From NCBI GenBank assembly GCA_020832305.1, contig JAFIEV010000042.1, positions 1 through 64,000 on the forward strand: DNA of 64,000 nt. Reading direction: 5' to 3'. This document shows, in pieces, positions 52,349 through 61,109 of this stretch. The DNA comes from Cyclobacteriaceae bacterium (lineage in GTDB: Bacteria > Bacteroidota > Bacteroidia > Cytophagales > Cyclobacteriaceae). The stretch's first letter is position 1, and every line of letters starts with the position of its first letter. A program made the translations under genes and the position numbers. A model generated the notes under the pieces. It saw only the letters and a list, made by a program, of their open reading frames with translations. It did not search any database and was not told the origin of the DNA.

Positions 52349-52936
52349 ATGAAAACAAAAGTAATGTTGTGTTTAGCCTGTGGTCTGTTGATGACTATAG
52401 CAACAATTGCACAAGAAAACGAAAAACGATTTGGCATTGAAATCAATGGCGACGTATCCATAGTTACCAGTGATCTCAGCGGAGCCAGCTTAAGCACGGG
52501 CTTAGGTTTTGAGACCATTCTTTCTTACAGATTTATGCCATTTACCAGTGTATATGGCGGATGGGGCTGGAATCATTTTAACGCTACGGAGTCATTTGCA
52601 GGATCGGACATCGATTTTGAACAAACTGGTTATATTCTGGGCTTACAATTTAAAAAGCAGATCGGAAACTCTCCCGTTTCATATTTTCTGAGGGCAGGCA
52701 TGCTTTATTCCCACATTGAAATTGAAAACAATCAGGGCGAAATCATCAGTGATTCTGGTCATGGAGTGGGTTATCAGGTTGTTGGGGGTATAGAAGTCTC
52801 CCTGGGTAAAAACTGGAGTTTGGCGCCTGGGATTAAATACAATGCCCTTTCTGCTGAGACCAGGTTTGAAGGTGAGAATTTCCAGTTGGACCACCGATAT
52901 ATTTCTGCGAGAATTGGCATAATCAGAAGGTTTTAA
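52349..52936 (+). CDS. Outer-membrane beta-barrel protein
   Basis: A 195-residue protein with a signal peptide (MKTKVMLCLACGLLMTIATI, cleavage near AQE) and about eight amphipathic beta strands typical of an OmpW/OmpX-like barrel: FGIEINGDVSIVTSDLSGAS, FTSVYGGWGWNHFNATESF, GYILGLQFKKQIGNSPVSYF, YQVVGGIEVSLGKNWSLAPG and the C-terminal YISARIGIIRRF, ending in an aromatic residue as barrels do. The function is not known; no partner gene is evident. Confidence 0.82.
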   Translation: MKTKVMLCLACGLLMTIATIAQENEKRFGIEINGDVSIVTSDLSGASLSTGLGFETILSYRFMPFTSVYGGWGWNHFNATESFAGSDIDFEQTGYILGLQFKKQIGNSPVSYFLRAGMLYSHIEIENNQGEIISDSGHGVGYQVVGGIEVSLGKNWSLAPGIKYNALSAETRFEGENFQLDHRYISARIGIIRRF

Positions 52937-52946
52937 GTTAAATGTC

Positions 52947-54113
52947 ATGAAAAGTCAAAAATCATTCCTGGTAAGAAAGGGGGGAAAGATGCTAATGTTA
53001 ATATTTATTGGTTTTTTGGGGCTGATCTCTATTACCATTTTTTATCTGATCCTGATTAGTCCCGGCCAGCCAGCAACATTACGTGACAAAAAAGGAAACT
53101 TTATCTCCGGTAGTATTTCAGAAAAAATATTTATCCGCATAGGAGAGGTTAATCAAGGGATGTTTATTTTAAGTAAAAATATTGAAAACCCGGTCCTGCT
53201 ATATATTCATGGGGGGCCGGGCTTTCCAAATTATTTTCTCATTGAAAAATACAAACCGGGACTCGAAGACTTCTTTACGGTTTGCTATTGGGAACAGAGG
53301 GGTGGCGGTCTTTCATACACTCCCGAAGTGACCATTGAAAGTATGACCCTCGACCAACTGACCTGTGATGCCATTGAAGTTAGTAATTATTTGCGAAAGC
53401 GGTTCGGAAAAGAAAAGATTTACATCCTTGCACATTCCGGTGGAACCGCAATTGCGTTACCTGCCGTTTCAAGGGCGCCTGAGCTTTACCATGCTTACAT
53501 AGCCATGGCGCAGATGACCAATCAGCTGGAGTCAGAAAAAATCGCATATGATTTTATTTTAAATCACTATACCGAATTGGCCAATCATCGTGCCATCAGG
53601 AAACTGAAGAAATTCCACAATCTGGATACCGAATCAGATATTTTTACTTTTTATCATTCAGTAATACGTGACAAAACTATGCATGACTTAGGGGTCGGAA
53701 CTATGCGCGTAATAAAATCTGTATTTAAAGATATATTTGTTCCTGTTTGGGCTTGCAGGGCGTATACTTTCATAGAAAAAATCAATATCTGGAAATCAAA
53801 ACTGCTGTTTTTGCCCAAAACTATTATTGGTGAGGAAACCCTGAAGACAGATTTCTCAATCAGATATACCGAGATTGATGTGCCTGTATATTTCATTTCC
53901 GGAAAATACGATTTAACTGTAAATATTGATTTATCGAGAAAGTTCTATAAGCATATGAAGGCTCCCCTGAAAAAATTCTATACTTTTGAAAATTCGGCTC
54001 ATAGTCCCCTTTTCGAAGAGATCGAGCTTTTCAGGAATATTATCCAAAAAGATGTATTGGGAAGCTCAGAAGACCGCGATAATCTGATAAAAAGTGAGGT
54101 GGCGATGTATTAA
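52947..54113 (+). CDS. Alpha/beta hydrolase (prolyl iminopeptidase-like)
   Basis: A 388-residue membrane-anchored hydrolase. Residues about 12-35 form an N-terminal membrane anchor (MLMLIFIGFLGLISITIFYL). The hydrolase core has the HGGPG oxyanion motif (LLYIHGGPGFPN), the WEQRGGGLS segment typical of prolyl iminopeptidases, the nucleophile Ser in ILAHSGGTAIALP, the acid Asp in FISGKYDLTVN, and the His in FENSAHSPLFEE. This looks like a full catalytic triad. The substrate may be proline peptides or another ester/amide. It starts ten bases after the barrel gene and may be co-transcribed with it. Confidence 0.85.
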   Translation: MKSQKSFLVRKGGKMLMLIFIGFLGLISITIFYLILISPGQPATLRDKKGNFISGSISEKIFIRIGEVNQGMFILSKNIENPVLLYIHGGPGFPNYFLIEKYKPGLEDFFTVCYWEQRGGGLSYTPEVTIESMTLDQLTCDAIEVSNYLRKRFGKEKIYILAHSGGTAIALPAVSRAPELYHAYIAMAQMTNQLESEKIAYDFILNHYTELANHRAIRKLKKFHNLDTESDIFTFYHSVIRDKTMHDLGVGTMRVIKSVFKDIFVPVWACRAYTFIEKINIWKSKLLFLPKTIIGEETLKTDFSIRYTEIDVPVYFISGKYDLTVNIDLSRKFYKHMKAPLKKFYTFENSAHSPLFEEIELFRNIIQKDVLGSSEDRDNLIKSEVAMY

Positions 54114-54318
54114 ATGGGCCATAAGCATGCATGACCTTGCAGCATGTACAAAGGCATGAATCCACAGCTATAAATCCTTTCATTTTCGGAATCCCTTTAC
54201 TACTTTTATTGAAGTTTGCATGAGTAAAAAGAATGAAAAATCTGCTGCCCCCTTTATCATTTTATAGGTAGGTCTTGGCTTGATATTTCAATAACCATTT
54301 ATTTTTTAACTACTTATC

Positions 54319-56448
54319 ATGAATCGCAGAAAAATAATTAGTTCTTTTCCAATCATCCGACTGATTACACCACTGATTTTATTATCTGTCGGGCTCCAGA
54401 TAATTATTATCTCACATATGTACATATTCAAAGTAGATGTGTTTGCTGAAACGATGCAGATTGGATTAAGATTTATACGCGGCATCATCCTCACATTTAT
54501 CGCTGCTGCCATATTGGCTTATCCATCAATACATTTAATTATTAATCTTAACCAGACCTTGTCCTGGAAGGGATCTCCATACAAAAGATTCTTTATTCAG
54601 TTTTCTGTTGCAGCTATTTTTGGTATCCTTGTTTCACCATGCATCCTTTTTCCAGCCATTTGGATTTTTGGCTTGGAAAGTGATTTTCACACATTGCTAT
54701 CAAATGTATATTATATGGTCGTGCTGGCAATTTTTGTTATGGCTTTTTTAGAAGCACGCATCTATTTTATTGACAGTGCTGAATCCTACCAAGCCAAAGA
54801 AATATTAACTCAAAAGCTTATTGCAGAGGCAGCAAACAAGGCCAGATATAAAGCACAAATTCAAATTGAAGAAGAAAAAAATAAATATGCACATAAACTT
54901 ATTGAAAAAGAAAGACAATTAAATTCTGAGTTGGGGCAGGAAATTGAAAAACGAAAAATTATTGCCAAAGAATTAAATGAAAAGACGAATCAACTCAATA
55001 GTATTTTAACCAACCTTTCAGGGGCAGCTTATCGGTGCTATTTCGACGAGCAATACACGATGCAATACATTAGTGAAAAAATTTATGATATCTCAGGATA
55101 TCATGCCTTTGAATTTACAGATAATTCTAAAATGTCTTTTAATTCAATAATTCACTCGGAAGATAAAGAGGAAGTTAAAAAGAAAATTCAGGAATCCTTT
55201 GTGTCAAAAATGTCTTATGAAATTGAATATAGGATAATTCATAAAAATGGCGATTGTATTTGGGTAAACGAGAATGGAAAGGGTATTTACAATGACAATG
55301 GAAATATAGAGTATCTGGATGGCATTATTGTTGACATCAGCCGGAGGAAGTTGGCCGAAATAGCTGCTAAAGAAAGTGAAAGGAACTATAAAGAGCTAAT
55401 GAATTTTTTACCACAGCCTGTTTTTGAACTGGACCTTCAGGGTAAAATTCTGTTTAACAATAAATCAGGCCAGGATTTCTTTGGACTTCCTGACCCGGAG
55501 AAAAATACAGAAAAATCATCGGCGCTCGATTTTTTTATCGATGAGGACATCCCCCGGGTTGCCGAGAATATTAAAAAAACACAGCAGTCTGTAAATGCCA
55601 GTCCCAATGAGTATACCGTAAAAAAGCCTGACGGTACACTTTGCCCCGTATTGATCTATGGTTCACCGATAATTCGCAATAATAAGGTCGTTGGGCGCAG
55701 AGGCATAATTATTGACATCTCTGAAAGAAAAAAGCATGAACTTAAACTACTGGAAGCAAAGGAAGAACTGGAACGAATAAATAATAGCCTGGAAAAAGCA
55801 GTTAGTGAACGAACTCAACAACTAACAGAAACCAATACACTCCTTTTAAAAGTTCAGAAGGAAAATATACAATCACAATTTGAAATACTAAAGCAACAGA
55901 TTAACCCCCATTTTCTATTCAATAGTTTGAATGTATTATCGAGTCTGATAACCAAAGACCTTGCAAAAGCACAACTTTTTATCGATGAATTCTCACAGAT
56001 ATACAGGTATGTGCTTGAAACTATAGAAAAAACGGTAGTTACATTGGGTCAGGAATTAAGTTTTGTGAGATCTTACTTTTTTTTACAACAATTGCGCTAT
56101 GGAGAAAACCTGATTCTAAACATCAATCTTGATTCTAATCTGCTCAATTTATTTATACCTCCTCTCTCTTTACAGGTAGTTCTTGAAAATGCCATTAAGC
56201 ATAATGTAGTCAACGATAGCTCCCCATTGTGTATAAATATTATTAACGAAGGCAATTGGCTAATCCTTAGCAATAACGTCCAAACAAAAATTTCTATGGT
56301 AAAATCAATGGGATTGGGACAAAAAAATTTGATCAAACGCTATACTTTAATATCCGATAATACCCCTTCCTTTCAAATACACAATGATAATTATGTTGTA
56401 AAACTACCACTCTTAAACATTGAGAATAATGAAAGCATTGATTATTGA
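54319..56448 (+). CDS. LytS-type sensor histidine kinase with PAS domains
   Basis: A 709-residue kinase. The N-terminal about 155 residues have four membrane helices. A long coiled coil (about 165-235) leads to two PAS domains (about 235-355, with ENGKGIYNDNGNIEYLDGII; and about 358-475, with MNFLPQPVFELDLQGKILFN). A second coil precedes the His_kinase domain, with the phospho-His in QQINPHFLFNSLNVLSSLI (near 535), and a HATPase domain (LQVVLENAIKHNVVND; MGLGQKNLIKRYTLI). This is the LytS/YehU type. The next gene is a LytTR regulator overlapping by 20 bases. Confidence 0.93.
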   Translation: MNRRKIISSFPIIRLITPLILLSVGLQIIIISHMYIFKVDVFAETMQIGLRFIRGIILTFIAAAILAYPSIHLIINLNQTLSWKGSPYKRFFIQFSVAAIFGILVSPCILFPAIWIFGLESDFHTLLSNVYYMVVLAIFVMAFLEARIYFIDSAESYQAKEILTQKLIAEAANKARYKAQIQIEEEKNKYAHKLIEKERQLNSELGQEIEKRKIIAKELNEKTNQLNSILTNLSGAAYRCYFDEQYTMQYISEKIYDISGYHAFEFTDNSKMSFNSIIHSEDKEEVKKKIQESFVSKMSYEIEYRIIHKNGDCIWVNENGKGIYNDNGNIEYLDGIIVDISRRKLAEIAAKESERNYKELMNFLPQPVFELDLQGKILFNNKSGQDFFGLPDPEKNTEKSSALDFFIDEDIPRVAENIKKTQQSVNASPNEYTVKKPDGTLCPVLIYGSPIIRNNKVVGRRGIIIDISERKKHELKLLEAKEELERINNSLEKAVSERTQQLTETNTLLLKVQKENIQSQFEILKQQINPHFLFNSLNVLSSLITKDLAKAQLFIDEFSQIYRYVLETIEKTVVTLGQELSFVRSYFFLQQLRYGENLILNINLDSNLLNLFIPPLSLQVVLENAIKHNVVNDSSPLCINIINEGNWLILSNNVQTKISMVKSMGLGQKNLIKRYTLISDNTPSFQIHNDNYVVKLPLLNIENNESIDY

Positions 56449-57184
56449 AGATGAAAGCCTTGCCGCTGACAGGCTCGAATTATTGCTTTCAGAAATTAAT
56501 CCAAATATAAAAATTGTAGCAAAACTAGATTCTATAAAAAAATCAGTACAATGGCTATTAGAGAATCAGGCAGATGTAATTTTTCTCGACATACAACTGT
56601 CCGATGGATTAAGCTTTAGTATATTTGAACAAGTAGCTGTTTCGACTCCGGTAATTTTCACTACAGCTTATGATCTATATGCCATAAAAGCATTCCAATT
56701 AAACAGTATTGCTTATCTACTCAAACCCATCCGCAAAAATGAACTGGAAGAAAGCCTCATAAAATTACAAAAGCTAAAAACAGCGTTCAATATTGATTTT
56801 GAAACTTTGATGGCTCAAATTCAAGGGCGCACCCCAGAATACAAAAAGAGAATACTGATCCAGATCGGAGAAAAAATAAAAAAAATTGAAATCACTGATG
56901 TGGCCTATTTTTATGTGTTTGAAAAAGGATGTTATCTACGCACATTCCAGGGCAACAATTATCTCATAGATTATACCCTGGAAAAGCTTGAAACCCTTGT
57001 GGATCCTTCTTGTTTTTTCCGAATCAATCGCAAATTTTTGGTAAATATGTCTTCCATAAGCAACATGATTGCCTATTCAAGAAGCCGAATTAAGCTGGAT
57101 CTTACACCAAAACCAACAAGTGAATTTGAAACAATTGTAAGTATAGATCGTGCCTCAGATTTTAAAAAATGGTTAAATAGTTAA
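56429..57184 (+). CDS. LytTR response regulator
   Basis: A 251-residue regulator. I prefer the ATG at 56429 (MKALIIEDESLAADRLELLL) over a TTG at 56420. The receiver domain has the phospho-Asp in VIFLDIQLSDG (near 52) and the Lys in AYLLKPIRKNELEE. The C-terminal LytTR DNA-binding domain (about 145-248) shows VAYFYVFEKGCYLRTFQGNN and the FFRINRKFLVNMSSISNM core. It is coupled to the LytS kinase by a 20-base overlap. The ABC exporter pair, 156 bases downstream, is a likely target. Confidence 0.95.
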   Translation: MKALIIEDESLAADRLELLLSEINPNIKIVAKLDSIKKSVQWLLENQADVIFLDIQLSDGLSFSIFEQVAVSTPVIFTTAYDLYAIKAFQLNSIAYLLKPIRKNELEESLIKLQKLKTAFNIDFETLMAQIQGRTPEYKKRILIQIGEKIKKIEITDVAYFYVFEKGCYLRTFQGNNYLIDYTLEKLETLVDPSCFFRINRKFLVNMSSISNMIAYSRSRIKLDLTPKPTSEFETIVSIDRASDFKKWLNS

Positions 57185-57317
57185 TGAAATAAAATTCAAC
57201 GCTAAAATAAAACAATAATATATGGCTTGTTCCGAAATAAAAGGAATGAATGCAGGCACACTTATTTATACTGAATAGGATTCTTTAAATCCCTCAATTA
57301 GAGCAAAATACAGCAAA

Positions 57318-57337
57318 AAATATTATTAACAATATTT
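57318..57337 (+). promoter_or_regulatory. Inverted repeat upstream of ABC exporter genes
   Basis: AAATATT and AATATTT with a 6-base spacer, ending three bases before the ATG at 57341. It may be an operator or RNA hairpin; the AT-rich content makes chance possible. Confidence 0.25.
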
Positions 57338-57340
57338 ATA

Positions 57341-58240
57341 ATGAACATCATCCAAACCACAAACCTTAGCAAACGATACGGAGATATTTTAGCCATTGAT
57401 AATGTCTCTATGAACGTTAAACAAGGTGAAATCTATGGCTTTTTGGGTCTGAACGGGGCAGGAAAAACAACCATGATCAGATTGCTGCTGGGCTTAACAA
57501 AACCCGACAGTGGCCTGTGTGAATTGTTTCAAAATCATAAAGGGCCAGGTAATACATACTGGAATGACGTAGGATATTTAATTGAAACACCATACGCCTA
57601 TCCCAACTTGTCGGTTAGAGAAAACCTTCAGGTCATATGTAAACTCAGGGGACTGGTTGAAAAATCTGTCATACCCGAAATATTAGAGCGATTAAAGCTA
57701 CAGCCATACAAAAACAGGAAAGAAAAAAACCTCTCACTTGGCAATAAACAAAGGTTGGGCCTTGCCAAAGCCTTGATTCATAAACCCAAATTGCTGATAC
57801 TTGACGAACCCATTAATGGATTGGACCCCGCCGGAATTGTTGAAGTAAGAGAATTACTGAAGGAACTTGCGGAAAAACACAATACAACCATTTTCTTATC
57901 AAGTCACATCTTATCTGAGATTGCCAAAATCACATCGCGGATAGGCATTATTCACAATGGCGCGCTAATAAAAGAAATCAAATCATCAGAACTTGATTCT
58001 CAAATCATTAAAAAATTATGTATTTCAACCCACGACAACGAGACAGCTCAAAAAATTCTTCTTGAAAAAGGTTTTGAAGCCTCAATCCACCATGAAATGC
58101 TGGAATTGATCAGTCATGATGCCATCAATAAGCCAGAAGAAATTGCAACAATACTGGTACAGCATCAAACCCCGCCCACACAACTATTTGTCTTTAAAGA
58201 AGACCTTGAGCATTATTTTTTACGCATAATCAGAGAATAA
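57341..58240 (+). CDS. ABC transporter ATPase (BcrA-like)
   Basis: A 299-residue ATPase of the bacitracin/lantibiotic exporter type. Visible are Walker A FLGLNGAGKTTMIRLL (about 35-50), the signature LSLGNKQRLGLAKALIHK, Walker B LLILDEPINGLDP and the switch His in LSSHILSEI. The last about 85 residues (TAQKILLEKGFEASIHHEML) form the BcrA-type C-terminal extension. It is followed after one base by the permease gene. The LytTR system next to it suggests regulated export or resistance, perhaps against cell-wall-active peptides (inference). Confidence 0.93.
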   Translation: MNIIQTTNLSKRYGDILAIDNVSMNVKQGEIYGFLGLNGAGKTTMIRLLLGLTKPDSGLCELFQNHKGPGNTYWNDVGYLIETPYAYPNLSVRENLQVICKLRGLVEKSVIPEILERLKLQPYKNRKEKNLSLGNKQRLGLAKALIHKPKLLILDEPINGLDPAGIVEVRELLKELAEKHNTTIFLSSHILSEIAKITSRIGIIHNGALIKEIKSSELDSQIIKKLCISTHDNETAQKILLEKGFEASIHHEMLELISHDAINKPEEIATILVQHQTPPTQLFVFKEDLEHYFLRIIRE

Positions 58241-58241
58241 A

Positions 58242-59030
58242 ATGAAGCATCAATTAAGAGCTATATCGGCAGAATTCTTAAAAAACAGGCACTCCACTAT
58301 AAAATGGGTAAGCTTTGCGGCATTCGCACTTGCTCCGGTTTTCGGGGCCGTTTTTATGATTTTAATCAAAGATGGCGGAACCAAAGGCCTTTCCGGGGCA
58401 TTTAAATCAAAAGCCGTGATGTTTTCCTTTGAGGCCAATTGGAATTCTTTTCTCGGCGTTTTATCCCAGGCCGTAGGAATTGGTGGTATTTTAATTTTTG
58501 GTTTTGTGGCAAGCTGGTTGTTCGGCCGTGAATACTCCGAGGGCACGGCTAAAGATTTATTGGCTTTGCCCATCTCAAGGACCAAAATACTCAACGCCAA
58601 ATTTATCTATTACACTTTCTGGTGTTTTGCCCTGGTAATATCTAACTTACTCCTTGGCTTGTTATTTGGTCTTTTACTTCAATTGGATGGCTGGAGTCAT
58701 CAGATATTTTTACACCATCTTGAAATATATTTTATTACCACCTTACTGATTGTTTTATTAAACACACCCGTTGCCTTTTTTGCCCTTTGGGGAAAGGGCT
58801 ATCTAACACCCCTTGGTATTGTGGCCGTTTTACTTGTATTAGCGCAAATAATAGGGGCTATGGGAATAGGCAACTATTTCCCATGGTCTGTTCCAGGCAT
58901 TTACAGTGGAAGCGGCGGAGAGGATCTGCGGATGCAGCTTAATAATATGAGCTTCTTACTGCTGATCATTACAGGTATTGTGGGCTACCTGGCGACCATA
59001 TTCTGGTGGAAATATTCTGATCAGAAATGA
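58242..59030 (+). CDS. ABC-2 type permease (BcrB-like)
   Basis: A 262-residue permease with six transmembrane segments. Typical sequence is AEFLKNRHSTIKWVSFAAF, GFVASWLFGREYSEGTAKDL, LALPISRTKILNAKFIYYTF and VPGIYSG near the end. It pairs with the ATPase encoded immediately upstream to form a dimeric exporter. The substrate is unknown. Confidence 0.9.
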   Translation: MKHQLRAISAEFLKNRHSTIKWVSFAAFALAPVFGAVFMILIKDGGTKGLSGAFKSKAVMFSFEANWNSFLGVLSQAVGIGGILIFGFVASWLFGREYSEGTAKDLLALPISRTKILNAKFIYYTFWCFALVISNLLLGLLFGLLLQLDGWSHQIFLHHLEIYFITTLLIVLLNTPVAFFALWGKGYLTPLGIVAVLLVLAQIIGAMGIGNYFPWSVPGIYSGSGGEDLRMQLNNMSFLLLIITGIVGYLATIFWWKYSDQK

Positions 59031-59549
59031 TAACCGAAAACCTTTAATACAATTTTCGCACGAAGCTTGTTGTATCGTAGAAAACTTCACATCATTTGAA
59101 AGGGTGAAATACAATTTATTACCTGCTCTTCCGCCGTTATTCGCGTCTCCATGAACCACATTCATATACTTGACTGCCGTGGTTCGCGCCTCCACCATAG
59201 TCGTTAACTTAGTGCAAGGTTTAGATTATAAAGTAGTTCATAATGGGTTATTTTCTGATGCCGTGGTTCGCGTCCCCATGAAACACCTATATATACTTGA
59301 TAATCAATATATTAATACAATAAGAGCACACTGAATATCGCTAACTTATTGATTTATATATTATCCAGAATTCATGACATAGATGCATACTTTTTCAGCA
59401 GATCCTATTTATGATGCTTAAAATATCTTGGAATACCTGGCATCATTATTAAATGCGTAATGCTATTCATTCCCCTAATTACACACTCCCAAATGTTTTT
59501 CTTGACGAGATATACTGAAATCCATATCTTCGAAGCAAAATTCATTGGC
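59031..59549. other. Gap between the ABC permease and GDPD genes
   Basis: About 520 bases without a supported gene. It contains short direct repeats at 59133-59300 (separate entry). A 76-81-codon minus-strand frame running through the repeats is not recognised. The upstream extension of the GDPD frame to 59460 is probably not used. No tRNA or clear terminator is seen. Confidence 0.5.
59133..59300. repeat. Three short imperfect repeats (GCCGTGGTTCGCG type)
   Basis: Two full copies of about 41 bases (59133-59173 and 59259-59300) share GCCGT(T/G)(A/G)TTCGCGT(C)(T/C)CCATGAA and end in ATATACTTGA. A partial copy (59175-59198, GCCGTGGTTCGCGCCTCCAC) directly follows the first. They are spaced about 126 bases apart. 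Their function is not evident; they resemble a dispersed repeat family rather than coding sequence. Confidence 0.6.
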
Positions 59550-60347
59550 ATGATAAAATTTCAATTGATCGCTATTTGCTTACTCCTTATAATCTCCGGT
59601 TGCATGACCAATAAAAAAGAAGAAAATGAGTTTATAAAAAACGGGGTTATTGCCCACAGAGGAGCATGGAAACTCAATGCATTACCCCAAAATTCTATAG
59701 CATCATTGGAGCAGGCCATTGAGCTGGGTTGTGAAGGCTCAGAATTTGATGTCTGGCTTACCGCCGATGATATCCTGGTCGTGAACCATGACCCCGACTT
59801 TTTGGGCATTCCTATAGAAAGCTCCACGTATCAGGAATTATTGGAGAAAAAACTTCCCAACGGAGAAAATATACCAACCGCAGAAGCTTACATCCGGCGA
59901 GGCATGGAGCAACATCAAACACGTTTGATTTTTGAACTTAAACCCTCGAAGGTAAGCCAGGAAAGAGGCTTGAAAGCTGCTAAAAAATCTGTTGAGCTGG
60001 TGCGCCAATTGGGTGCACAAAAGTGGATTGATTATATCACTTTCGATTATGAGGCTGGAAAACGCATTATTGAACTCGATCCTGATGCCAATGTTGCTTA
60101 TCTAATGAGTGATAAAGCCCCGACTGAGTTAAAAGAAGATGGATTTTTCGGACTCGACTACCACATAAGGGTACTCAAAGAAAAACCTGAATGGATCACA
60201 GAAGCCCAGGAACTGGGGCTTACCGTAAATGCCTGGACGGTAAATAAGGAAGAAGACATGAAATGGTTATTGGACATGAATGTAGACTTTATCACTACCG
60301 ACGAACCGGAACTGCTGTTGAAAATTATAGAACTAAATAAAAAATAA
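59550..60347 (+). CDS. Glycerophosphodiester phosphodiesterase lipoprotein
   Basis: A 265-residue lipoprotein, starting at the ATG 59550 (MIKFQLIAICLLLIISGC, lipobox ISGC). The GDPD domain hydrolyses glycerophosphodiesters to glycerol-3-phosphate and an alcohol. Catalytic motifs are VIAHRGAWKLNALPQNSIAS, LGCEGSEFDVWLTADDILVV with the metal-binding Glu/Asp, NHDPDF with the catalytic His, and LIFELKPSK. The end has LTVNAWTVNKEEDMKWLLDM and DFITTDEPELLL, typical of the family. It is probably outer-membrane anchored. The product could feed the gpsA/plsB pathway nearby (inference). Confidence 0.93.
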   Translation: MIKFQLIAICLLLIISGCMTNKKEENEFIKNGVIAHRGAWKLNALPQNSIASLEQAIELGCEGSEFDVWLTADDILVVNHDPDFLGIPIESSTYQELLEKKLPNGENIPTAEAYIRRGMEQHQTRLIFELKPSKVSQERGLKAAKKSVELVRQLGAQKWIDYITFDYEAGKRIIELDPDANVAYLMSDKAPTELKEDGFFGLDYHIRVLKEKPEWITEAQELGLTVNAWTVNKEEDMKWLLDMNVDFITTDEPELLLKIIELNKK

Positions 60348-60505
60348 ACACTTCCGTAAACTTACAAAAAAGGATGATCAAGTAAATTGATACTTCGATT
60401 GGCCGGCAACCGAATCTTGCCCAATTTCCAGCAGCAGCTATCACTGTTTTTTTCTCAACTGACCAAATCCAACACGCTGATAGTCTGTACGTATAATACC
60501 TTAAA

Positions 60506-61070
60506 ATGGTATTTTTCAAACTATTGCCATGGCAAAATGAACAGGCAATCTTTATCAATTTTTCGCCATTACCATTGTATGGTCATGGACTTTTTGGATT
60601 CCTGAAATCCTCTGGGAAATCAGAACCTTTATGGCTCCATGGGGACCTTTTGTCGCAGCCTTTTACATGGTATTCAAAACAGGAGGGGCACAGGGAATCA
60701 TAGATTGGTTGAAAAAAGGCTTTACTTTAAACACACATCCGGTATTGTATGTGATAGCTCTTTTTTTAATGCCGTTGTTTACAGCCCTGGCATTATTTAT
60801 TGTCGGAAACCATAAAACAGAAAATAGCAATTATGACATCATGTACCTTGGTGGTCAATTTGTTTATATCTTTTTTCTAGGCGGTCCTTTGCAGAAAGAA
60901 TTTGGTTGGCGGGCTTATGCACTGCCTGAGTTGCAGCAAAAATTTACTGCATTGAAATCAAGCATAATCATAGGCGTTTTTTTGGCAATCTGGCATATCC
61001 CGTTGAGTTTTATTGGTGGTGCCGGTATTCAATTAAAAAGAATTGTATTTAGTCTTTCCTGTCTGGCCCA
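60506..61070 (+). pseudogene. CPBP intramembrane protease gene, frameshifted and truncated
   Basis: Reads as a CPBP/CAAX-type membrane protein in two frames. The first (60506 to about 60560) gives MVFFKLLPWQNEQAIFINF. One extra T in the T5 run at 60559-60563 would join it to the second frame (FAITIVWSWTFWIP onward), which continues with FMAPWGPFVAAFYMVFKTGG. Motif 1 EExxxR appears as KEFGWR in GGPLQKEFGWRAYALPEL, so the first Glu is Lys. Motif 2 (AIWHIPL) is present, but the C-terminal motif is missing: the frame drifts into unrelated sequence and runs into convergent gpsA. I judge it a dead gene. Confidence 0.7.
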
Positions 61071-61109
61071 AGGATGTCATTTTTTTGTGCACGCCATAAG
61101 CAAAATTCA

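Noticed and set aside
59133-59300. CRISPR-like array
   Set aside because: Only two full copies with unequal spacers, imperfect repeats and no cas genes.
59259-59300. Possible tRNA because of a GGTTCG-like segment
   Set aside because: No acceptor stem or anticodon arm can be formed around it.
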